Part shown: piece by piece, positions 16,571 to 26,202 of the stretch
Position numbering within the stretch: position 1 is the first letter of the stretch
Layout: each line of letters opens with the position of its first letter
From: Rugamonas apoptosis
GTDB lineage: Bacteria > Pseudomonadota > Gammaproteobacteria > Burkholderiales > Burkholderiaceae_D
Direction: 5' to 3'
Assembly: GCF_014042355.1 (NCBI RefSeq)
Contig: NZ_JACEZU010000004.1
Location: forward strand, 310,001-374,000
DNA length: 64,000 nucleotides
Made by a program: the position numbers and the translations under genes
The notes under the pieces: model-generated
The model's input: the letters and a program-made list of their open reading frames with translations, nothing else
Databases searched by the model: none
Told to the model about the DNA's origin: nothing

Positions 16571-19500
16571 ATGTCCTTCGACTTAAAAAAATCCCTACCC
16601 AAGTCCGGCACCCGTTTCGCACTGCCCGCCCTGCATGGCTCGTCTGATGCGTACGCCCTGGCGCAGTGCGCGCTCGAACTGAAATCGCAAGGCCGCATGC
16701 TGGCCGTGGTGGTGGCCAGCGCCAGCGACGGCCAGCGCCTGCTGGACGAGCTGCCCTGGTTCGCCGCCGGCCAGTTGCGCTGCCATTTGCTGCCGGACTG
16801 GGAAACCCTGCCCTACGACGCCTTCTCGCCGCACCAGGACCTGGTGTCCGAGCGTCTGGCCACGCTGCACGAAATCAGTTCCGGCCAGTGCGACGTGATG
16901 ATCGTACCGGCCACCACGGCGCTGGTGCGCATGGCGCCGCCGTCGTTCCTGGCCGCCTACACCTTCTTCTTCCAGCAGGGCGAAACGCTGGACGAGGCGC
17001 GCCTCAAGTCGCAACTGACGCTGGCCGGCTACGCCCACGTGGCGCAAGTGATGTCGCCCGGCGAATACTCGGTGCGGGGTGGCCTGCTCGACCTGTTCCC
17101 CATGGGTTCGGCCCTACCCTACCGGCTCGACCTGTTTGGCGACACCATCGAATCGATCCGCACCTTCGACGCCGACACCCAGCGTTCGCTGTACCCCGTC
17201 AAGCAGGTACGCCTGCTGCCGGGCCGCGAATTCCCCATGGACGACGCTGCCCGCACCACCTTCCGCAGCCGCTGGCGCGAACAGTTCGAAGGCGACCCGT
17301 CGCGTACCGTGGTCTACAAGGACATCAGCGCCGGCATCGCCTCGGCCGGTATCGAATACTATTTGCCGCTGTTCTTCGAAGAGACGGCCACCCTGTTCGA
17401 CTATCTGCCCGAAGGCGCCACGCTGGCCACGGTGGGCGACATCGACAGCGCCATCCAGCGCTTCTGGACCGACACCAGTTCGCGCTACCGCTTCCTGAAG
17501 GCCGACCGCGAACGCCCCATTTTGGCGCCGGAAGCCCTGTTCCTGTCGGACGAACAGTTCTACACGCTGGCCAAGCCCTTCGGCCGGCTCGCCATCGCGC
17601 GCGACACGAGCGCGCCCGCCTCCGAGCTGTCGGCGCCGGTGCCCAACATCGCCGTCAACCGCCACACGGAAGACCCGCTCACCAACCTGCGCGCCTACCT
17701 GCTGCAAGCGGGCCGGCGCGTGATGATCTGCGCCGAATCGAACGGCCGGCGCGAAACGCTGCAGCAGTACTTCACCGAATACGGCCTGGCGCTCACGCCG
17801 GTGGAAGGCTACGCCGGCTTCGCCGCTTCGGACGCCAGACTGGCGCTGGGCGTGGCGCCGCTGCACGCCGGCTTCGAGCTCTCCACGCCGGACGAGAACC
17901 TGGTATTCATCACCGAGACGGAACTGTACGCGGGCTCCGGCCGGCGCGTGGGCAAGAAGAAGCAGGAAGGCGTGACCCAGGTCGAATCCATGGTGCGCGA
18001 CCTGTCGGAACTGAAGATCGGCGACCCGGTGGTCCACATCAACCACGGCATCGGGCGCTACATGGGCCTGACCAGCATGGATCTGGGCGAAGGCGAGACG
18101 GAATTCCTGCACCTGGAATACGCCAAGGACACCAAGCTGTACGTGCCGGTGTCGCAACTGCACGTGATCTCGCGCTACTCGGGCGCCTCGCCGGAAGACG
18201 CGCCGCTGCACGCGCTCGGTTCCGGCCAGTGGGAAAAAGCCAAGCGCAAGGCGGCCGAACAGGTGCGCGACACGGCCGCCGAACTGCTCAACCTGTATGC
18301 CCGCCGCGCGCTGCGCCAGGGCCACGCCTTCGAATACTCGGCCCACGATTACGAGCGTTTCGCCGACAGCTTCGGCTTTGATGAAACGCCGGACCAGGCC
18401 GAAGCCATCAACAACGTCATCAAGGATATGACCTCGGGCAAACCGATGGACCGCCTCGTATGCGGCGACGTCGGCTTCGGCAAGACGGAAGTGGCGCTGC
18501 GGGCCGCCTTCATCGCCGTCATGGGCGGCAAGCAGGTCGCCATCCTGGCGCCCACCACGCTGCTGGCCGAGCAGCATGCCCAGACCTTCGCCGACCGCTT
18601 CGCCGACTGGCCCGTGCGCATCGCCGAGATGTCGCGCTTCCGCACCGGCAAAGAGATCGGGCAAGCCATCAAGGGCATGGCCGACGGCACGCTCGATATC
18701 GTGATCGGCACCCACAAGCTGCTATCGGACGACGTCAAGTTCACCCGTCTGGGCCTGGTCATCATCGATGAGGAGCACCGCTTCGGCGTGCGCCAGAAGG
18801 AGGCGCTCAAGTCGCTGCGGGCCGAGGTCGACGTGCTGACGCTGACGGCCACCCCGATTCCCCGCACGCTGGGCATGGCGCTGGAAGGCTTGCGCGACTT
18901 TTCCGTGATCGCCACCGCGCCGCAGAAGCGCCTGGCCATCAAGACCTTTGTCCGCAGCGAGGGCGAGGCCATCATCCGCGAAGCCTGTCTGCGCGAGCTG
19001 AAACGGGGCGGCCAGGTCTACTTCCTGCACAACGAGGTGGAAACCATCGCCAACCGCATGGCCATGCTGACGGAACTGCTGCCGGAGGCGCGCATCGCCG
19101 TGGCCCACGGCCAGATGCATGAACGCGACCTGGAAAAGGTCATGCGCGACTTCGTGGCGCAGCGCTACAACGTCCTGCTGTGCACCACCATCATCGAAAC
19201 CGGTATCGACGTCCCCACCGCCAACACCATCATCATGCACCGCGCCGACAAGTTCGGCCTGGCGCAGCTGCACCAGTTGCGCGGGCGCGTCGGCCGCTCG
19301 CACCACCAGGCTTACGCCTACCTGCTGGTGAACGACGTGCAAGGCTTGACCAAGCAGGCGCAGCGCCGGCTGGACGCGATCCAGCAGATGGAAGAACTGG
19401 GCAGCGGCTTCTACCTGGCCATGCACGACCTGGAAATCCGCGGCGCCGGCGAAGTGCTGGGCGACAGCCAGTCCGGCGAGATGCAGGAAGTGGGCTTCCA

Positions 19501-20014
19501 GCTCTATTCCGACATGCTCAACGAAGCCGTGCGGGCGCTCAAGAACGGCAAGGAGCCGGACCTGGCCGCGCCGCTGTCGTCCACCACCGAGATCAACCTG
19601 CACGTGCCGGCCCTGCTGCCGGCCGACTTCTGCGGCGACGTGCACGAACGGCTGTCGATCTACAAGCGCCTGGCCAACTGCGAGGCGCAGGGCAAGATCG
19701 ACGACATGCAGGAAGAAATGATAGACCGCTTCGGCAAATTACCCGACGCCGTCAAGGCGCTGGTGGAAACCCACCGCCTGCGCATCGCCGCCCGTACCGT
19801 GGGCATCGTCAAGATCGACGCCCACGGCGAGGCGGCCACGCTGCAATTCATGCCGCAGCCGCCTATCGACCCGATGCGCATCATTGAGCTGATCCAGAAG
19901 AACCGCCAGATCAAGCTCAATGGCCAGGACAAGCTCAAGATCACGGCCGCCATGCCGGACCTGGCCGCCCGCGTCACCCACATCAAGAACACCATCAAAC
20001 AACTGACCGCCTAG
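16571..20014 (+). CDS. mfd: Transcription-repair coupling factor Mfd
   Basis: A 1147-residue Mfd of normal length. It displaces RNA polymerase stalled at DNA lesions and recruits UvrA. Modules in order: the UvrB-like N-terminal region (LLPDWETLPYDAFSPHQDLV near 75-95), the polymerase-binding CarD-like domain (GDPVVHINHGIGRYMGL near 485), the RecG-like helicase with Walker A GDVGFGKT near 632 and the DEEH box near 731, and the C-terminal TRCF domain. ATG with no strong ribosome-binding site. serB follows after 16 bases, so they may be co-transcribed. Confidence 0.97.
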   Translation: MSFDLKKSLPKSGTRFALPALHGSSDAYALAQCALELKSQGRMLAVVVASASDGQRLLDELPWFAAGQLRCHLLPDWETLPYDAFSPHQDLVSERLATLHEISSGQCDVMIVPATTALVRMAPPSFLAAYTFFFQQGETLDEARLKSQLTLAGYAHVAQVMSPGEYSVRGGLLDLFPMGSALPYRLDLFGDTIESIRTFDADTQRSLYPVKQVRLLPGREFPMDDAARTTFRSRWREQFEGDPSRTVVYKDISAGIASAGIEYYLPLFFEETATLFDYLPEGATLATVGDIDSAIQRFWTDTSSRYRFLKADRERPILAPEALFLSDEQFYTLAKPFGRLAIARDTSAPASELSAPVPNIAVNRHTEDPLTNLRAYLLQAGRRVMICAESNGRRETLQQYFTEYGLALTPVEGYAGFAASDARLALGVAPLHAGFELSTPDENLVFITETELYAGSGRRVGKKKQEGVTQVESMVRDLSELKIGDPVVHINHGIGRYMGLTSMDLGEGETEFLHLEYAKDTKLYVPVSQLHVISRYSGASPEDAPLHALGSGQWEKAKRKAAEQVRDTAAELLNLYARRALRQGHAFEYSAHDYERFADSFGFDETPDQAEAINNVIKDMTSGKPMDRLVCGDVGFGKTEVALRAAFIAVMGGKQVAILAPTTLLAEQHAQTFADRFADWPVRIAEMSRFRTGKEIGQAIKGMADGTLDIVIGTHKLLSDDVKFTRLGLVIIDEEHRFGVRQKEALKSLRAEVDVLTLTATPIPRTLGMALEGLRDFSVIATAPQKRLAIKTFVRSEGEAIIREACLRELKRGGQVYFLHNEVETIANRMAMLTELLPEARIAVAHGQMHERDLEKVMRDFVAQRYNVLLCTTIIETGIDVPTANTIIMHRADKFGLAQLHQLRGRVGRSHHQAYAYLLVNDVQGLTKQAQRRLDAIQQMEELGSGFYLAMHDLEIRGAGEVLGDSQSGEMQEVGFQLYSDMLNEAVRALKNGKEPDLAAPLSSTTEINLHVPALLPADFCGDVHERLSIYKRLANCEAQGKIDDMQEEMIDRFGKLPDAVKALVETHRLRIAARTVGIVKIDAHGEAATLQFMPQPPIDPMRIIELIQKNRQIKLNGQDKLKITAAMPDLAARVTHIKNTIKQLTA

Positions 20015-20030
20015 CGCGAACCAACTGATT

Positions 20031-20894
20031 ATGACCAACGCCCATACCTCCATGAACCTGGTCCTGCAAGGCCTGGACGACTGCAAGGCCCGCCTGGAGC
20101 GCATCGCCGCGCTGACCGCCCCCACCAACATGACCTGGCTGAGCGAACGGGCCGTACGCTGCGAAGGCATCACGTTCTCGCCCGCGCTGCGCCAGACCAT
20201 CGAAGTGGCGGCCCACGCGGCCCAGCTGGACGCCACCTACATGGTCGGCATCCGCCACCTGAACGAATTCAAGCTGGTGGCGATGGACATGGATTCCACC
20301 TTCATCACCATCGAATGCATCGATGAAATCGCCGACATGCAGGGCCTCAAGCCGCAGGTGGCGGCCATCACGGAAGCGGCCATGCGCGGCGAGCTCGATT
20401 TCTCGGCCAGCCTGACGCGCCGCGTGGCACTGCTGGAAGGGCTCGATGCGTCGGCCCTGGAGCGCGTCTACGAGGAGCGCTTGCGGCTGTCGCCGGGCGC
20501 GGAGGATATGCTCAAGGCGGTGCAGGCGGCCGGCCTGAAAACGCTGCTGGTGTCGGGCGGCTTCACCTTCTTCACCAGCCGCCTCAAGGCGCGCATGGGG
20601 CTGGACTACACCCACGCCAATGAACTGGAGATCGTGGACGGCAAGCTGACGGGCAAGGTCATCGGCGGCATCGTCGACGCGGACGAGAAGCAACGCACCG
20701 TGGAGCGCGTGTGCGCGGAACTGGGCATCACCCCGGCCCAGGCCATCGTCATGGGCGACGGCGCCAACGACTTGAAGATGATGGGCATCGCCGGCCTGTC
20801 GGTGGCGTTCCGCGCCAAGCCGGTGGTGCGCGAGCAGGCCAGCGTGGCGCTCAACTTCGTGGGCCTGGACGGCATTTTGCCGCTGCTGGCCTGA
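20031..20894 (+). CDS. serB: Phosphoserine phosphatase SerB
   Basis: A 287-residue HAD phosphatase catalysing the last step of L-serine synthesis, phosphoserine to serine. The nucleophile motif is DMDSTFITIECIDEIA, near residue 85; the conserved VSGGFTFF and the MGDGANDLKMM metal-binding motif follow. The extra N-terminal 80 residues precede the catalytic core, as in other SerB proteins. Sixteen bases downstream of mfd, followed by a likely terminator. Confidence 0.95.
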   Translation: MTNAHTSMNLVLQGLDDCKARLERIAALTAPTNMTWLSERAVRCEGITFSPALRQTIEVAAHAAQLDATYMVGIRHLNEFKLVAMDMDSTFITIECIDEIADMQGLKPQVAAITEAAMRGELDFSASLTRRVALLEGLDASALERVYEERLRLSPGAEDMLKAVQAAGLKTLLVSGGFTFFTSRLKARMGLDYTHANELEIVDGKLTGKVIGGIVDADEKQRTVERVCAELGITPAQAIVMGDGANDLKMMGIAGLSVAFRAKPVVREQASVALNFVGLDGILPLLA

Positions 20895-20901
20895 CCCTGC
20901 G

Positions 20902-20939
20902 GCGGCGCCCGCCCTGACCGGCGGCGCCGCGCCCTTCTT
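20902..20939 (+). terminator. Probable Rho-independent terminator after serB
   Basis: An 8-bp GC stem (arms 20902-20909 and 20923-20930, 13-base loop) is followed by a pyrimidine-rich tract ending in TTCTTT. It starts seven bases past the serB stop. The tract is only partly T, so efficiency is uncertain. Confidence 0.5.
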
Positions 20940-20982
20940 TGTTAAATCAATATCAAACTTTCCGATTGGATATTGAATATGT

Positions 20983-21018
20983 GATACTATTTTCAGTTCA
21001 ATAACTGAAAATAGTATC
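20983..21018 (+). promoter_or_regulatory. 16-bp perfect inverted repeat abutting the GH5-like gene start
   Basis: Arms 20983-20998 and 21003-21018 are perfect complements with a 4-base loop, and the second arm ends two bases before the ATG at 21021. The repeat is AT-rich in a GC-rich genome and takes up the place where a ribosome-binding site should be; none is visible. It could act as a DNA operator or as an mRNA hairpin controlling translation. It lacks the GC stem and T run of a terminator. Confidence 0.6.
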
Positions 21019-21020
21019 CA

Positions 21021-23141
21021 ATGGCAAGCAAATTCGCGCTCCAGATGATGCTCCTGATCGGGGCCCTGGGAGGCATGCAAGGGTCGGCGTACAGCGCCGA
21101 CGCGGCCACATTCATCAGCCAGCAGGTGCCCAACTCGATGGAGGCGGCGCAGCCGTATACCGTTTCCGTCACCTACAAGAACACCGGCACCACCGTCTGG
21201 CATGGCGACGGCCCCCATCCGTTCAAGCTCGGCGCCCGCAACCCCACTGACAACCAGGACTGGGGCCTGGACCGGGTGGAATTGGCGCCCGGCGAACGCA
21301 TTGCGCCCGGGCAGCTGAAAACGTTCACGTTCACCGTCACCGCCCCCGAGCATACCGAGGGCGCCCAACTGGAACGCAATTTCCAGTGGGGCGTGCTGCA
21401 GGAGAAAGCCGGCTGGCTGCACCCTGGCGTCAATGTCGTCGTCGGGATCGCCTACGCGCCCCCCATCACTACCCAATTTCCGCCGCTGCTGCCGCCCGTG
21501 GCGGTGGACCACGAGGCGTTTCGTTTCAGCAATTTCAAGGGCGCCAACATCCTGCAGCGCACCTACCGTGACGATCGGAGCTGCAACCACACCCACGGCT
21601 TGCCGGACGCTGCGCAGATGGCGCTGATCGCCGAGCGCGCCGTCGCCATGGGCTTGAACGTGCTGCGCCTGCCGGTCGTGATTCCCCCCAGGACCCCAGG
21701 CACGCCGGCCAAGTCCGGCCTGGGCGGCAACATCTGCCGCACGCCCAGCGCGCCCGAATGGGAAAGCGCCGACAGCGCCGTCATCATGCGGCGCCTGGAG
21801 GCCAGCACCAAGACCGTGCTCGACACGGCGGCCAGCCACGGCCTGAAAGTGGTGCTGGTGCTGGACGGCTATACCAAATATGACCAGGTCTGTTTCTGGA
21901 AGCAGAGTTTCCTCGACGTGCGCGCCAACGCCAGCGCCTTCGTCCAACGCTTCAAGAGCCATTCGGCCCTGCTGGCCTGGGATGTCATGAACGAACCGCT
22001 GTGGAACGCCAGCGCCTACGGTTGCCTGGCATCGCAGGACGACTACCAGTCGGTGGTGGACGCCATCCACGCCATGTACAACGTGGTGCGCGCCGCCGAC
22101 GCCGTCCACCCCACCACCGTCGGCGAACACAAAGTGCCCTTCCTCAAGTACTGGACCGATATTTCATCCTACGCCAGCCCCCACCTCTATATCGACACCG
22201 ATGAAAAAGTGGAGCTGGGCGCCGACGTCACCGACCTGGACCAGATCAATTTTGTCCAGCAAGCCACGCTGAGCGAACTGGCCAAGGTCAATCCCGAGCT
22301 GCCTATGGTGATCGGCGAGTTCGGCGTGAGCGCCAACGACCGCACGGCCGACCGCTACAAGGCCGACTACTACGAACGCTATCTGAACGGCCTGGCCCGC
22401 GACGGCCGCGGCTTCATGCTGTGGGACCTGTCCCTGTCGCCACTGCCCGCGCAGCAGGACATTTCCCTGCTGGCCCCCGACGGCAGCCTGAAGACGGCGG
22501 CGCGCGCCGTGGCGCGCCAGCAATGGTACCCCGTGGTACAACAACTATTCCTCGCCTACACGGGCCGGCCGGCCGATCCGGCCGCGCTGCGCAGCTTCGC
22601 CAACCTGCTGCTCGACGTGGATCGCGACATGGGCACCCGATCGCAACGACTGGAACGCGACCTGATGGCCGTCAATCGCGCCTACGACAGCCAGGCGGCG
22701 CTGCGCGACGCCATCGGCGCCCTGTACGCCAGCCGCGAATTCCAGCACCTGTATCAGCCCGAGCACCTGCCGGGGTATATCAGCAGCATCTACCTGACGG
22801 CCTTGGGCCGGCTGCCGGCCGCCAACGGCCTGGCCTACTGGAGCGACCGCATCAATTATGCCGGCTTGAGCAGGCAGCAGGCGCCGCTGGCCATCCTGGC
22901 CACGGCGCATGCCAACCACAGTCCCCAGGGTGAAACCGACGCGGCCACCCTGCGCAACAAGAGTGACGTGGCGGCCTACTTCTCGGCCAGCCTCAACACG
23001 CAGGCGCGCACCGACTGCTTCAGTGGCCAGGGTCCGGCGCACGCGGCGGCCGCGCTGTTGCAGCAAGTTGACGCGAGCACCGACGTACAACGCTTTTTGC
23101 CCTTGGTGGACGCCAACCTGAGCACCATGTGCCACCTGTAA
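21021..23141 (+). CDS. Secreted GH5-like glycoside hydrolase with NBR1-Ig and DUF4214 domains
   Basis: A 706-residue exported protein. A signal peptide (about 1-26, ending GSAYSADA) precedes an NBR1-type Ig-like domain (about 30-145, with YTVSVTYKNTGTTVWHGDG). Next is a GH5-type TIM barrel (about 160-500) with candidate acid/base Glu325 in WDVMNEP and nucleophile Glu433 in VIGEFGVSA. The C-terminal 180 residues contain two DUF4214-like units (LFLAYTGRPADPAALRSF and IYLTALGRLPAANGLAYW). A beta-glucan or mannan is the likely kind of substrate, but it cannot be told from sequence. The start is uncertain: no ribosome-binding site, only the hairpin; ATGs at codons 9-10 are alternatives. Confidence 0.8.
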   Translation: MASKFALQMMLLIGALGGMQGSAYSADAATFISQQVPNSMEAAQPYTVSVTYKNTGTTVWHGDGPHPFKLGARNPTDNQDWGLDRVELAPGERIAPGQLKTFTFTVTAPEHTEGAQLERNFQWGVLQEKAGWLHPGVNVVVGIAYAPPITTQFPPLLPPVAVDHEAFRFSNFKGANILQRTYRDDRSCNHTHGLPDAAQMALIAERAVAMGLNVLRLPVVIPPRTPGTPAKSGLGGNICRTPSAPEWESADSAVIMRRLEASTKTVLDTAASHGLKVVLVLDGYTKYDQVCFWKQSFLDVRANASAFVQRFKSHSALLAWDVMNEPLWNASAYGCLASQDDYQSVVDAIHAMYNVVRAADAVHPTTVGEHKVPFLKYWTDISSYASPHLYIDTDEKVELGADVTDLDQINFVQQATLSELAKVNPELPMVIGEFGVSANDRTADRYKADYYERYLNGLARDGRGFMLWDLSLSPLPAQQDISLLAPDGSLKTAARAVARQQWYPVVQQLFLAYTGRPADPAALRSFANLLLDVDRDMGTRSQRLERDLMAVNRAYDSQAALRDAIGALYASREFQHLYQPEHLPGYISSIYLTALGRLPAANGLAYWSDRINYAGLSRQQAPLAILATAHANHSPQGETDAATLRNKSDVAAYFSASLNTQARTDCFSGQGPAHAAAALLQQVDASTDVQRFLPLVDANLSTMCHL

Positions 23142-23229
23142 GCTGGCAGCCCGGGCGCGGCACACCACGGCCCTGTGCGACAATAGGACCGAATTCAATC
23201 ATATCGACGTTTGCAAGAAGGAAGCCATC

Positions 23230-23592
23230 ATGTCCCAACAACTGATCCTCGACGACCGCCTGGACTCGGCCAAGAACCTGGCCTGGTGGCTCTATCTTGG
23301 CCACGCGGCCAGCTTCCTGTTCTCGCTGGGCGCCTTCTCCTTCATCCCGCTGATCATCAATTACGTCAAGCGGCCCGAGACGGAAGGCACGTTCGTGCAC
23401 AGCCACCACGGCTGGCAGATCCGCTCGTTCTGGTGGTATCTGGTGTGGATGGCGGCCGGCGTGGCGCTGTTCCTCACCATCATCGGCATCCCCCTGGCCT
23501 GGCTGATGTGGGTGGGCGCATGGCTGTGGAAGGCTTACCGCCTGATCGCCGGTTTCAGCGCCTTGAACCAGAACCGCCCCATGCCCGAGTAA
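23230..23592 (+). CDS. Small DUF4870-like membrane protein
   Basis: A 120-residue protein with three hydrophobic segments (about 16-48, 68-85 and 88-106) and a conserved-looking HHGWQIRSFWW stretch before the second one, as in DUF4870/Tic20-like small membrane proteins. Role unknown. A good AAGAAGGAAG ribosome-binding region precedes the ATG. It stands alone between the GH5-like gene and the binding-protein gene, all on the same strand, with gaps of 88 and 72 bases. Confidence 0.75.
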   Translation: MSQQLILDDRLDSAKNLAWWLYLGHAASFLFSLGAFSFIPLIINYVKRPETEGTFVHSHHGWQIRSFWWYLVWMAAGVALFLTIIGIPLAWLMWVGAWLWKAYRLIAGFSALNQNRPMPE

Positions 23593-23664
23593 CCACCGTG
23601 GGCCGTCCGTTTGTGCGAAAGCGCATATAATTCAAGCAATCTGTTGCTTGAGCGTCCGCGCCGA

Positions 23665-24459
23665 ATGTCCCGCCTCCCCAAGATCGCCCTGCTCTACCTC
23701 GCCATGGTCACCAACTGCGCCAGCGCCGCCTGCGCGCCATTGCGCATGGCCTATCCAGACCAGCACTATCCGCCATACTGGCTGGGCACCGGCGAGCAGG
23801 TGCCCGAACCGCCCGGCGCCAGCGCGGAATTACTGCGCAAATTCGGCGCCAGCGCCGGCTGCCCCGTGGAACTCACACGCTTGCCGATCGCCCGTATCCA
23901 GGCGGCGCTGATCGATGGCCAGGTCGCGTTCGCGCCGCAGCGCACATCGGCCGCCGGCCAGCCCGGCATCACCCTGCCGCGCGACAAGGCCGGCCAACCG
24001 GATCTGGAACGGTCGCTGCCACAACTGCTGGTGGTGTTCGTGCGGGCCGCGGATGGCCCCGGGCGCGATGCCGATCCGGTCCGGTATTTTCGCGAGCATA
24101 CGCTGGCCAGCGTGGTCGCTTCATCCAATCTGACGCGCATGCGCGGCGATGGCCTGCGCGTGGACAGTGGCGCCACCAACGTCACCAGCAACTTCGAAAA
24201 GCTGCGCCTGCACCGGGTCGACGGCGTGGCCGTGTCCATGATCTCGGTTGGCGACATGGACGGCTATGTGGCGGCCCACTACGGCAAGAGCTTCGTGCGC
24301 CTGAACCAGCCGCTCTACAGCGACCACATATGGCTGGCCGCCAATGCCCGTTATTACGCGGCCCACCAGGCCCAGGTCGAAACCATGTGGACCTGGCTGG
24401 CCGGCCCCGGCAAGCTGCAATTTGCCCGCCTGCTCAAGAAATATACCGGCCAGCCCTGA
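23665..24459 (+). CDS. Periplasmic solute-binding-like protein
   Basis: A 264-residue protein with a signal peptide (MSRLPKIALLYLAMVTNCASA) and a small two-lobed binding-protein pattern of the SBP_bac_3 (amino-acid-binding) type: PLRMAYPDQHYPPYW at the mature N-terminus and a C-terminal lobe with the FEKLRLHRVDGVAVS segment. No permease or ATPase genes are adjacent, so it may be an orphan sensor or binding protein. The start at 23665 was preferred over an upstream one because it puts the signal peptide at the N-terminus. Ligand unknown. Confidence 0.7.
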   Translation: MSRLPKIALLYLAMVTNCASAACAPLRMAYPDQHYPPYWLGTGEQVPEPPGASAELLRKFGASAGCPVELTRLPIARIQAALIDGQVAFAPQRTSAAGQPGITLPRDKAGQPDLERSLPQLLVVFVRAADGPGRDADPVRYFREHTLASVVASSNLTRMRGDGLRVDSGATNVTSNFEKLRLHRVDGVAVSMISVGDMDGYVAAHYGKSFVRLNQPLYSDHIWLAANARYYAAHQAQVETMWTWLAGPGKLQFARLLKKYTGQP

Positions 24460-24470
24460 AGCGCCGGCCG

Positions 24471-25637
24471 CTACATGGCCGCCAGCGCCTGTTCGATGTC
24501 GGCGATCAGGTCGACCGTGTCTTCCAGGCCCACGTTGAAGCGCACCAGGATGCCTGCATCGCGCCAGGCCTGGCGCATGTGGGCGATCCGGTATGGCATC
24601 ACCAGGCTGTTGGCGCCGCCCCAGCTGTAACCGATCTTGAACAGTTGGAGCGCGTCGACGAAACGGTCGGTGCGCGCTTCCGCATAGGACGGGTCGAACA
24701 GTACGGAAAACAGGCCGCCGGCGCCGCTGAAATCGCGCTGCCAGATCTCGTGGCCGGGGCAATCCTGGAACGCCGGATGCAGCACCTTGCTGATCTCGGG
24801 CCGCGTTTTCAGCCACGCGGCCACCGTGCGTGCGCTGGCGTCGTGCGCCTCGAAGCGCATCTTGAGGGTCGGCAGGCCGCGCAGCACCAGATAGGCGTCA
24901 TCCGCGCCCACGCCCATGCCCAGCCGCATATGGGCCATGCTCAGGCGCTCGTGCAGCGCGCCATCGCGCGTGATCAGGGCCCCCATCAGCACGTCCGAAC
25001 CGCCGGACTGGTACTTGGTCAGCGCCTGCATGATGATGTCGACGCCCAGCGCGAAGCCACGCAGCGCCAGCCCGGCGGACCAGGTGTTATCGAGCGCCAC
25101 CAGCACCCCGCGCGCGTGCGCCGCCTGGCAGATGGCCGGCAAGTCCGGCACCTCCATCGACACGGAACCGGGCGCCTCGGTCCAGATCAACTTCGTGTTG
25201 GGCTGGATCAGGGCGGCGATGCCGGCGCCGATCAGTGGATCGTAATAGCGCGCCGTGACGCCGAAGTCGGCGCTGAGCCACTTGCCCAGCTCGCGGTTCG
25301 GGTTGTAGACGTTATCGGGCAACAGCACATCGTCGCCGCTCTTGAGCAGCGCGAAGTCCACCATCGCGATCGCGGCCAAGCCGCTGGGCGCCAGCAGGCA
25401 GTGGCGGCCATCCTCGATCTCGGCCAGTCGCGCCTCCAGCGTGAACGTGGTGGGCGTGCCGTGCAGGCCGTAGGTATAGGCGTTCTTCTCTTTCCAGTCG
25501 CCCGAGCGCATGGCCGCCACGTTCTTGAACAGGACGGTGGAGGCATGGTGAATGGCGCTGGGGAAGGCGGCGAAGCCGGCTGGTGCCTGGTAGTCGGTGT
25601 GCACCAGGGAAGTCTGCTGGGATTTTTTTACGGTCAT
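24471..25637 (-). CDS. metC: Cystathionine beta-lyase (MetC-like)
   Basis: A 388-residue fold-type I PLP enzyme of the Cys/Met metabolism family. It would cleave cystathionine to homocysteine in methionine synthesis. Seen are the YTYGLHGTPTTFTLEARLAE substrate region near residue 54, the APSGLAAIAMVD PLP-phosphate segment, DNTWSAGLAL and the PLP lysine in QALTKYQSGGSDVLMG. The IEDGRHCLLAPSGLAAI pattern fits the MetC branch; related gamma-synthases cannot be fully excluded. It converges on the binding-protein gene 11 bases away. Confidence 0.88.
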   Translation of the reverse strand: MTVKKSQQTSLVHTDYQAPAGFAAFPSAIHHASTVLFKNVAAMRSGDWKEKNAYTYGLHGTPTTFTLEARLAEIEDGRHCLLAPSGLAAIAMVDFALLKSGDDVLLPDNVYNPNRELGKWLSADFGVTARYYDPLIGAGIAALIQPNTKLIWTEAPGSVSMEVPDLPAICQAAHARGVLVALDNTWSAGLALRGFALGVDIIMQALTKYQSGGSDVLMGALITRDGALHERLSMAHMRLGMGVGADDAYLVLRGLPTLKMRFEAHDASARTVAAWLKTRPEISKVLHPAFQDCPGHEIWQRDFSGAGGLFSVLFDPSYAEARTDRFVDALQLFKIGYSWGGANSLVMPYRIAHMRQAWRDAGILVRFNVGLEDTVDLIADIEQALAAM

Positions 25638-25761
25638 GGCGATGTCGTGGCGGTTGCGGGAGCGGGCCGCCTTGGCGCCGGCCCAGCACCGATTATAGGG
25701 TTCGGCACCGGATTTGTCCGCGCACCGCCACGACTGGCGCTCAAACTACTTGAGTACGCAA

Positions 25762-26202
25762 TTATTTCGCCGGCGGCGTGAATTCCGGATGGGGCACGGT
25801 CAGCTTCTTCTCCGACGATCCCGTGTACAGCACCAGCAGCTTGACGGCCTTGCCATCGAGCGAGCGGCCGTTGTGCAGGGTGTCCACCACTTCCGGCAGC
25901 ATGTCGCCCACGCGCAGCACCTTGGTTTCGCCGGTGGCACGCGTCACTTCCAGCGTGCCTTCCATCACGTAGGCGAACGATGGCACCTGGTGTTCATGCC
26001 AGCCGGTCTGGCCGCCGGCCGCGATCTCGACGATCAGCGCCGTCACTTCCGCCGCACCGGCCGGATAGGCGATCGGCTTGGCGTCCCAGCTGGAGCTTGT
26101 TTTCATCAGCGGCGTCACTTTGACGGCGGCGGTATTATCGAGCGCATGGGCACCCTGGGTGGCGGCGAACAGAATGGCAGAGGCGAGCAGCAGGCGTTTC
26201 AT
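25762..26202 (-). CDS. Exported cupin-domain protein
   Basis: A 146-residue protein with a cleavable signal peptide (MKRLLLASAILFAATQGAHA) and one cupin barrel. Cupin motif 1 is visible as TGWHEHQVPSFAYVMEG, with His, His and the later Glu as likely metal ligands, and motif 2 near LHNGRSLDGKAVKLLVLY. Function of this periplasmic cupin is unknown. It is 124 bases upstream of metC on the same strand. The 279-base stretch above it (26203-26481) contains the rimO terminator and otherwise nothing I recognise. Confidence 0.78.
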   Translation of the reverse strand: MKRLLLASAILFAATQGAHALDNTAAVKVTPLMKTSSSWDAKPIAYPAGAAEVTALIVEIAAGGQTGWHEHQVPSFAYVMEGTLEVTRATGETKVLRVGDMLPEVVDTLHNGRSLDGKAVKLLVLYTGSSEKKLTVPHPEFTPPAK

